Origin: Crocodylus rhombifer
Taxonomy: Eukaryota > Chordata > Crocodylia > Crocodylidae
Direction of reading: 5' to 3'
Assembly: GCA_038503035.1 (NCBI GenBank)
Contig: JAVSML010020758.1
Location: 140,322-204,321 of the forward strand
DNA: 64,000 nt
Shown here: positions 55,788 to 64,000 of the stretch, piece by piece
Position numbering within the stretch: the stretch's first letter is position 1
How the letters are laid out: each line of letters begins with the position of its first letter
Program-made: the position numbers and the translations under genes
The notes under the pieces: generated by a model
The model's database searches: none
Told to the model about the DNA's origin: nothing
The model's input: the letters and a program-made list of their open reading frames with translations, nothing else

Positions 55788-58315
55788 CCAAGAGAGGGCT
55801 TCTTCCTTCTATGCAGCTGTTCTTTCAGGTCTAATCTGATCAATGCTTCCCTGCAGTGCTTTCTTCCAACATGCATATTCTATGCATAATGAATAAGCCT
55901 CCAATTTCATCATGGTAGTTACTTATGCTTTGACTCTGAAGAAACTGCCTGTGCAGCCATGAAGTGATAGGTACAGTGTTTGGGGTTTGCTTCCACTGAA
56001 GAATATTGTTGCTGGTTTCCATTTTAGGTAAATTAAGACAACAGAATAAAATTCTGGCAAAGAAGAATTCATTAGTGAAGCCCATGGAGTTTAATTATTT
56101 ATAAAAGGAACGTATTAAAATAGACTTAATTTAGGGGCTGAGCTACCTCTCATTCAGGCCAATAGGAGTTCTGTCACTGTATGCAGTAGGAGAAGGATTA
56201 GGAACTGCATGGAGCACTTGTCCCTTTCCCCACAAAAAAGCCTCATCTGAGGAATTCACTGTAGAAAAAGGAAGAAATTATTTTTTTTGTCAAAATAATA
56301 TATAACAGCCAGTGAAAGAGGAATGAGGACTTCCAAATGAAGAGTCAAAACATATTCCAAAGAGGCTATTAGAGAAGCCAGGAAATGTTAATGGATTTAG
56401 AGTTCCCTTCAGTTTCTTCAGTGAGCAGTTAGAGGCTTGGAAGTCTGCTAAGCAAACCACTCCCAAGTTCCCAGATCTCAGGTACCTATAGGACGTTTCA
56501 TACCACTCCTCCAGGCCCAGTCTTTGGTAGTACAGCTTCTGTAGGGGCTGTACAGACATTAGCCAAGTAGTGTCTGAAACATGCCTTTCTGAAGTGAGTG
56601 AAGCCTGGGCCTGGGTTCGGCATTGCTCCTAGGCTCTGAGGTGCTACTGTGAGCTTGTCACAGTTCAACAGTTTTCAGCCACTTGGCCCTGAGGGTCAAA
56701 AATTTCAGGGGCAGCTTTAACTTTACCACTGGCCTAAAGTTTTTCTGGTAACGTACTTTCTCTGAGAGATCTGGCTGTTGTGAACTTTGCTCTGCTCTGG
56801 CTCACCTAATTAGCCTTTCCTCTTCTTATAACAAGGATAGAGGGTTTCAGGGCATGAGGCAGAGCCACATCTACAAATTTTAGACCATAAATGGCATAAA
56901 TAAACTTGGTGGCTTGGAGAATCTGGCCAATGGAGTATAAGTTTATTCTGCTTCCAGCAGTATTACTTTAGGTACTGATCTGTAAATGTGTATCTGTGGG
57001 GGGAAATATTAGAAAAAGAAGCTTCTTCTGCTAGCCCTATCCCCATACCCACCAGGATCTGTACCAGGGACAGAGAGAGAGAGAGAGAGCTGAGAGACAA
57101 TATTACAGATAGAGGACTCCATTTTCCACCCAAGGAAGTATAAGACCTGAGTCCTCCTGTGGTCACTGCTCTTTTTAAGTCCAGTAAGTGCAGCTATATA
57201 AAGGCAGCAGAATGGAACCAATGTGAAAGTCTTCCTTGATGCATTTTTAAGGGGGGAAAAAATAAATATAAATATATATATATATATATGACCTGTCTTA
57301 TACATGACCCATTTTATAAATTGTTGAAACTAAATCAGGCCTAATGACTACAACTAACAAGTAATTATTTCTGACTATCAGGGGTCAATTCATTTGGGAG
57401 CAGGGACTTGGTGGTGACAGTTCCTATGCTTCCCTCTATGCAGTGCCTGGGGCAGCGGGGTTGTCAGAAGTGGGTGTGAGGACTGGTGTGTCTGGGAAGT
57501 CAGCAGGAGGTTATTGCAGAAGTCTGCAGAATGCTCTAAGAATTCCCTTCTAGTGCTTTGATGGAGGCTGAGCAGAATATCAGGGAAGTGTAACTTCTTC
57601 CCAAATAACTCCATCAACTGTACCACCAGCAAATGGCTGGTTTTTGGCCTTCAGGCTAATTTCTGCATTTATATCATGCATTTTTTTTCTTGTAAGCTAC
57701 AATGTCAGGAAAGTTTCTGCAGGAAAGATCCAGTTTCTTTTTAAAGTTTCAAATTAATTATGAAACAATAAGTGGGGCTATGAAAAATATTCCTTATCTA
57801 TTGTCAGTAACAAGACCTGACGACCATTTCAACTAGAGCACTTTTAAGTTTCTAGCCGTAACGCTCTAACTAAATTACAGTTAAAAGCTTCACTTAATTA
57901 AATGAACTCTTGCAAATATTTTTTAGCAAAATCATTTAAATACATAACTGATTACTTCTTTTGGCATAATTTTAACACTTATTTTTTAAAGCTCGTGTTT
58001 TCCTTTTTGCTGTTCCAAGGCATGCTACAAAAGAATTCAGCAAATGAGAACAGTGTCTCTTGGAACCAAATCAGCTGTCCCCAGAAAGAGGTTTTCTAGA
58101 GACCAGAGAAAAGCAGAAGAATCAGAACATGTTTAATGGACTAGAAATTCTCATGAGGCTTCTATAAAGAAGTAAAACTTACACCAATGATCCCTTAAAG
58201 GTATAATTATTGAAGATCATCTAAAATGAAAATGTTCTTAATTTGCAGAAGGTGTCTGTTACATACTTAGTGTCTGCAAGATCTTCTTTCAAGACAAGTT
58301 TTAGAGTCTCTTAGG
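55788..58315. other. Unassigned DNA with simple repeats
   Basis: A (GA)n run lies at 57071-57089 and an (AT)n run at 57269-57289. No exon or transposon was recognised. Confidence 0.5.
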
Positions 58316-59357
58316 CTAGTGACAGACATTCAAAAAGCCTGAGCCTGAATTGATTCAATCTTTGCGGGTTAGTCTAATGTATTTGCAAGTAGACAGACAC
58401 CCACTTTTCATTCTGGAAGTGCAAGCACATGCCTGCAGTGGCTCAGGCCAGAAGCCTGGGGGCTCTTGAGCAGCCCTCCCTTCCCTTCCACAGGGAAGCT
58501 GAACCGGGAGGGGGAAGGGTATGCCAGGCCCCAGCAGGCCTGAGTATTGACTAAGGAGGGGTTTAAACCCTCCTTGGCCTGCAGGGTTCAGAAGGTGGGG
58601 GAAGTGGGAGCATGGCCAGTCAGGGGCATGGCCAGACCCCATGGCAGGGGAGAAGGAAGGGGAGAGTCCTGCCTGCTGCAACAGCTCCCTGACAGCTGGG
58701 AGCAATCCAGTCAAACAGATCCACTGCCTGGCTCCAGAGGGGGACTCGTCTCCCTTTTCCCTCTCCCCCGCCACCATGAGGCAGGGAGGGTGGCTCTGTG
58801 TGGTGCTGGAAGGGGATTATTCCCTCTCCCCCTTCCTCCACTTCCACCCCCCACTGCAGCGTGGGGAGGGGAGTTCTGTGCGGCATTGCCTGGCCCTGGA
58901 GAGGGACTCATTCCCCCTGCCATGGGGCCTGGGAGGGGGGCTCTACCCCCTTCCTCCTGCTGCCTGGCCAGCCACCACCCATGCATGCAGGGCCAGGCTG
59001 CTGTCACTGAGCTGCAGCCGCTGAGGAGGGCCCCGTCCCTGTTCCTGCTCCAGCTACAGGATAGAGCCATCCCTGTTGTCTGGAGCAGAGAGCGCACTCC
59101 AGCTGAGGGCTGCAGAGCATGCTGGGATGCTGGAGGACTCTAGTTTAATTTAAACAGGGAAGGGGTTTGGGGCAGAAGTTTCATAAACCAGTTTGACCCA
59201 AGTCAGTTAAATTTGATAACTACATTCAATCAGGTTTTTTTTAAACCAGTTTCAGCCATTTTGAAACTGGTTTATGTGCACTGAACTTCTGTTCTGTTAC
59301 AGGTTTAAACCAGTTTATGATCACTTAAACTGGTTTATGTATAACTTCTGTCCCTAG
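58316..59357. mobile_element. DNA transposon, probably hAT-like (CTAGKGACAGA ends)
   Basis: The left end CTAGTGACAGACATTCAAAA pairs with the inverted right end CTAGGGACAGAAGTTATACA. Possible target duplications are TCTTAGGC on the left and CCTTAGAG on the right once the neighbouring element is removed; only five of eight agree. The right 200 bases carry five AAACTGGTTTA/TAAACCAGTTT words in both orientations. The central part is GC-rich. No transposase frame is present. Confidence 0.65.
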
Positions 59358-59362
59358 CCTTA

Positions 59363-60082
59363 GGCCATGAGTAGATGAAACGAGAGCCATGTGTGCCTGA
59401 TACTTTAAAGCGGGCTAAATGCTTTTGCAGAGCTTTATTGGCGTCAGTGTTTGCATGCCTCAGTGAAGTATTGTGCATTAATTTCACCCACTGTAGGAAA
59501 TTTGGTGATGTAATGAGCCTTAAATGACTTGGGGCACAGCAAACTAAAACTCCTTTGAAGGAGTCTATCACATATGCCTCTAACTCTTTCAAGGAGTTTT
59601 AGTTTGCTGCCCCTACAGCCATGAACTGAAGCACCAGGCTCCGTGCAGCTCCATGGCTCTGCAGGAAGCCCTGAAGGCAGCCTGGCAGCACCCCAGGAAA
59701 GCAACTCCACTCAAGAAAAGCAGCAAGCCTTTGATCTTTTTTTTTCTTTCCCCTCTGGAGCCTGCTTGCCTGACTGAGCTGTGTGGGGGCCCGGTGCTTC
59801 CCGCCATGACGGCGGTGGTCCCCAGGACTGCCTGAGCCAGGTGCCTGTGGGTAGGTGCCACCTGGGGGGGGGGGGGCTGCCGCTGCTGTGGAGGGAAGCA
59901 CTAGCCTCCCCACAGCCCAAGGACCAGCCCATCGGCAGCTCACCTTCTCCTCCCCACTGGAGAGGCAGGTAAGTCAGCAGGGTGTGTGCACAACACGGGG
60001 GTTTAATCAGCCCTAAATTGAAGCGGTGTTTTTTAAAACCTACCGCTTCAATTTAGGGCCTCTGTTTTGTCTACACACACCC
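59363..60082. mobile_element. Harbinger-type MITE with TTA target duplication
   Basis: The left end GGCCATGAGTAGATGAAACG pairs with the inverted right end GGGTGTGTGTAGACAAAACA. TTA flanks both sides (59360-59362 and 60083-60085), the target duplication expected of PIF/Harbinger elements. It lies five bases right of the end of the previous element, at the edge of that insertion. An 18-bp perfect hairpin is at 60010-60059. The inside is GC-rich without a coding frame. Confidence 0.75.
60010..60059. repeat. Perfect 18-bp-arm hairpin
   Basis: GCCCTAAATTGAAGCGGT (60010-60027) and its exact reverse complement (60042-60059) enclose a 14-base T- and A-rich loop. It lies just inside the right end of the Harbinger-type MITE. 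Confidence 0.95.
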
Positions 60083-60284
60083 TTAGAGTCCAGTATGCTG
60101 TCTTTTAATTGTCTATAGGCATATGTGATAGAGTCCTTCAGGGACTAAGCCTGTGTAAAAAAGTTTTTAACAACATTACAATTGTCACTATATTCATAAG
60201 AAGCCATCCACGTCTCTTATGGTCAGAGCCTTGCCAAAGAATGTCTTCTATTTAAAAGTTTGTCTAACTTTATCTTAGCTACAC

Positions 60285-60310
60285 AGTTGGTCCAATAAAA
60301 GATAACCTAA
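60285..60310 (+). repeat. Penelope-type tail scrap
   Basis: ACAGTTGGTCCAATAAAAGA matches the core shared with 46195-46310 and 55222-55555. Confidence 0.4.
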
Positions 60311-61859
60311 GAAATCCTTGCCTCCCACAGGATATTCTTCTGAATGCTCATAAAATTTTTGATAACCATTCTTTAATATTTTTAAAAATACAGCCTGACT
60401 CCATTCTAGGAGGGCCATTTTCCTGAATTGTTATTTTTTCTTAGGAATTGTTATATACCTATCCAGGGATAAGCAGAAACTGACAGAAGATCTAATCCTT
60501 CTCTGGCTTGTAGCTTCTGTAGTCATTTACATCTGCGCAAAGTGAATGTGAAAAAGAGTGCACAGTACTGCCATTCAGATTTTATTTCACACCTGCTATA
60601 AACAGGTATAAACAACTGTATATTGTTACAACCATATATTGTACAAGACAGGAAAGAAATGGGCATATGAAGATTTACTGAACATTTCCAATTAAAATAA
60701 AATGGGAAAGTAATGCTCAGAACGGTCCCTTTCTAACAGAAAGAAATGACACACTTGAAAATGTGATGGGACTGTTTGGTCATGGGCAGTCTAGTATGTT
60801 AGTGTGGCTGGCCACCTTCTCTGCAGATCTGGATTGAAATAAAAATATCTTTGGCAGATTTAGCCTAATTTCTAGAGATGTGTAAATATACAACACACAC
60901 ACACACACACAATTGGTGCGTGTCAGCATGGACAGACAGTCTCTAGTTAGGAGAGCCCCAGGAATGGAATCAGAGGTATATTGCTGGAGTCATGTTGGGA
61001 AGCTTGAGTATCTCTTGTCTGTTTCTGTGTGTGGATACAACTTTTGTAGGCATTGAAATCACTCAACCATTTTATAAAAAAAAGAGAAGACAAGCTTTGT
61101 TTTGATATTGTAATCACAAAATCTGACTGTTTTGAGAATACTGGAGCTAAAGAGGGAAAATGTACACAGATTTCTCCAAGTGGTGCTGCTGAGTACAATC
61201 AGTGCTATAGGAGATAGTTAACACAGAATGTGGCTCAGCACAATACATATACATTAATGAGCTGCTTTCACAAGTTCTAACCACCAAGGATAACAGGAAG
61301 GAAGCAGCAGAAAACAACAGAAAAAGAATACTGAAGGAACTTAACGGCATTCTCTTTTTTCGTAGAGTTTACAAATTGTGAAGTTTTCCATGGAAATACT
61401 GTTTAGTTTGTAGTCTGCAAGTTAGCTGGATATGTGTCTGTGTGTAAAGGGAGCATGGTGGAGAGCAGCAGCTCAATATAGCATATTTTCCTCGAACAGT
61501 GGCAGATTTGTTATTAATTGCTAATTATTATATTTTCTGGTTTGCGTAATGCAAACAACATGGTAGGTGCTTTCCAAGTGGAAATCTGCTCAACAGTTTA
61601 CATTGTTCAAAACCTGACATCATCCTCTTTCATGGCTTTCAGTCTTTTTGGAAAGTGAGTTATTATACTTCTGCATGTAAAAAAGCCAGTGGCAGTTGCT
61701 AGTGGGAGGCTAAACAACATGAAAGGGAAAGTCTCTAAAACATATTCCATGGTACTAAATGTCTAGGGTTTACTCCATGAAGTCAGAATCCCATATACTC
61801 TGCTTTTTCTGAGGATGTTATGTGCCGATGCACAAAGTATGAACTTTGACATAAGAATA
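60311..61859. other. Unassigned AT-rich DNA
   Basis: A (CA)n microsatellite lies at 60893-60910. Nothing else was recognised. Confidence 0.5.
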
Positions 61860-62510
61860 TCTAGCTAGGCTGCAACACTGTAGAAAAGAACCCAGGAGTT
61901 ATAGTGGACTTAGGTGAATAATAGTGAACGGCATGCTTTTGTTGCAAAAAAAGCCAATTGTCTACTGGCCTGTATTAATGGGAGCAACACTTGCAAGTCA
62001 AGGACATTGATTCTTTTGCTTTATTTAGCACCAGTGTATCTTCATCTAGAATAGTGTGTCCAGTTTTGGGCCCTACACTTCAAGACAAAATAGAGTTCAG
62101 AGAAAAGCAACAAAAATGATTAGTAATCTGGGAAACATGGCTTATGAGGAAGGCTGAAGAGGACTGTTTTAGTTTAAAGAAGAAAAGATTGAGGGGTGAT
62201 TTAATTTGAGTTGATAATGGTTTTCAAATACCTGAAGGGTGCTTATAGAGATGATGGTGTCTGCAGAGGACAGGATAAGGAGTAATAATCTTAAATTGCA
62301 GCAAGGGAAATTTAGGTTGGATATTATGGTGGATAACCACTAGGAGGGTGGTTAAGCGTTGGAACAGGCTACTCAGAGATGTTGTGGAATCTCCATCCTT
62401 AGAACAGGTTACACAAACACTCGCCTGGGATGGTTTAGTCAGGGGGTTGGACTAGATGACCTCCTGAGGTTCATTCGAGACCTTCTTTTCTATGATTCTA
62501 TGATTTGCTG
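61860..62510 (+). mobile_element. CR1/L3 LINE, 5'-truncated, decayed
   Basis: In + strand order: KNPGVIVDLGE-like codons at 61890, a region matching 'ANCLLACINGSNTCKS' with errors, then VSSFGPYTSRQNR-like sequence (62060), GLREERLRG-like sequence (62170-62200), FKYLKGAYRDDG (62226-62262), KLQQGKFRLDIM (62290-62325), RLVKRWNRLLRD-like sequence (62350) and the 3' untranslated region with GGACTAGATGACCTCCTGAG, ending in the tail CTATGATTCTATGAT. Stops and frame changes are frequent. Confidence 0.85.
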
Positions 62511-64000
62511 ATCTTTCTTTTCTACTTTGATAAGATTTACAGTGGGAGTAATGATTTGATCCTAAATTATCCCAGTAGAATTATAACCTACTGATGTGGC
62601 ACAGCTAGGTAGCTCACTGAAAACTGCAGGGGAGAGATTCATATCTCAGAAATACATCCTTATTTCACTGAGTAGTAGCTTACATCCTGAGTAGTCTCTT
62701 GCATATCAATGACTAAGTGAGATAGTCTGCAATACAAGTGAGGGAAGTGAGGGTGGCAAAAACCACAAAGTGTCCTGTGTACTTTAAATAAAGAAACTCT
62801 AGGCAGAAAATGAATTTTCCCTATGGTGTTTGTTTTCTGAGCATGGTAAACTCATAGAACAAGAGAAGCTGTCAAAGGACCTTGTAGACAAAAATTAACA
62901 ATAATAACAGCAATCATGAGTTAGACATTTTTTTGGCAAGAGAGTTATTAGTGAGCATATGGTGAGGTGGGATGGATTCACTTTCAAAGAGCTCCAAAGA
63001 TTCTCTTTCAAATAGGGTCAAATTTTCAAATGTTAGCAAAGTGAGAGACTTCTGGAATGGCTGGCTTGACTGAAACTTCAAAATAACCAAGTGTGTCTGC
63101 AGCACAGTTAGTACACTCATGGATATATTCACTGAACTGACCATTTGTGCAAGCATGCTTTTGAAGGCACAGTAAATGCACATGAGCCTACTGCACCCTT
63201 TTAAAAATATTTCCTTCATAAAATGTATATTCCATCTTCTATTTTCTCTTTCAACCCTAAATAGCCAAAGATGATTCCAATAATATCAAAAATAGAGTTG
63301 GTAACATTTTCATGTAAAGTGAGCCTCAGTTTACTGTGATGGTTAAAGATCTTCTGTCCTGAGATGTGTGCCCAAATAGGGCAGGCAAAATCATCTCTTT
63401 CCATCCAGCACAATGTCCACTGGGTGAATAATATCATCTTCTTTCCCTTGTGTGCTCTCTCTCTCTTCTTCTCTCAAATTTCCTTTTATTTGCAAATCTG
63501 GTATACTGGATCTGACAGTTTTAATGAAGATATGCTATAGACATTGACAAGAGCAAGTATTCCAGAAGAGCTCTGCCAAAATAAATGAAATAAAACTTGC
63601 TCTGCTATTAATTGCTGAAAGTGATCCCTAAAATGTAAATTCCTGTTAGGCTGTGCATCACACAGTAGTTAAATCTGCTTAAACCTCAAAATGCAGTAGT
63701 GATTTAAAAAAAAAAGTGAAAACAGACAGAAATGGATGCAGAGACTTGAAAAATGTAGCCCACTACCAAGAGGGCAGTATAGCATAATACTTTATAAAGA
63801 TAATGCAGGAATTGGTAATACATGGGGTTTTTTCTGTTTATTAGCTGGAGCTGAATAGAAGAGCATGCCCATGACTTACCTTTGGGAACACTTTGTATTA
63901 TGGCTCCCCAAAGACTTTATGTTGATGCTACATGATTGGAGTAATAGACAAGATTGTTTATACTACAGTTATAGTTTTCCCTAGTTAACCTTGTCACCAC
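62511..64000. other. Unassigned AT-rich DNA
   Basis: No exon, repeat family or RNA gene was recognised up to the window end. Confidence 0.5.

Noticed and set aside
58355..59143. Overlapping frames of 120-200 codons on both strands
   Set aside because: They lie in the GC-rich centre of a DNA transposon and show no family motif; both strands are equally open because of base composition.
1..64000. CRISPR array, bacterial operon, rRNA or tRNA gene
   Set aside because: No regularly spaced direct repeats, no ribosome-binding-site-led gene packing, and no tRNA or rRNA core sequence was seen on either strand.

Overview
The window looks like nuclear DNA of a sauropsid vertebrate, most likely a crocodilian; a turtle cannot be excluded. 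The reasons are long AT-rich stretches with no bacterial-type gene packing, at least ten CR1/L3 LINE pieces with the 3' tails typical of reptilian CR1 (repeated TCTATGAAA, AACTATGA or GATTCTATGA), many small hAT elements, Harbinger elements, a pogo-like transposon, Penelope-like remnants, one CpG island and one spliced exon. No bacterial, plasmid, CRISPR or RNA gene was found. The species call is inference from repeat types.

Layout. 1-4185: a PIF/Harbinger element with a Myb/SANT-like gene facing a transposase gene, cut in two by a 5'-truncated CR1 (about 2300-3540). 4186-9730: AT-rich and mostly featureless apart from a 146-bp-arm palindrome at 7040-7361. 9731-15350: a mosaic of CR1 3' ends, hAT elements, an LTR-like block and GT-rich low-complexity DNA. 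18588-25110: CR1 copies, including the best preserved one (21088-23965), which has a recognisable endonuclease and reverse transcriptase. 25763-27730: a POGK-like pogo transposon with TA target site and inverted repeats. 28150-28640: a Penelope-like GIY-YIG endonuclease remnant. 29160-30150: a CpG island interrupted by a 400-N assembly gap. 36352-36479: a probable coding exon on the + strand. 39915-49700: more CR1, hAT and Penelope-type tails, including a CR1 whose reverse transcriptase has lost its catalytic motif by in-frame deletion. 50165-60085: a second cluster of hAT, Harbinger and palindromic elements. 61860-62510: a decayed CR1/L3 copy.

The host-gene content is thin: a CpG-island promoter and one exon 6 kb downstream on the same strand, plausibly parts of one large-intron gene that I could not identify. 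Everything else recognisable is mobile-element DNA, all of it broken. The most informative signals are structural: nested insertions, near-perfect palindromes, target-site duplications that share a central TA across seven hAT elements, and a GGGGCC repeat that runs into the assembly gap. I found no evidence of a new functional multi-gene system.
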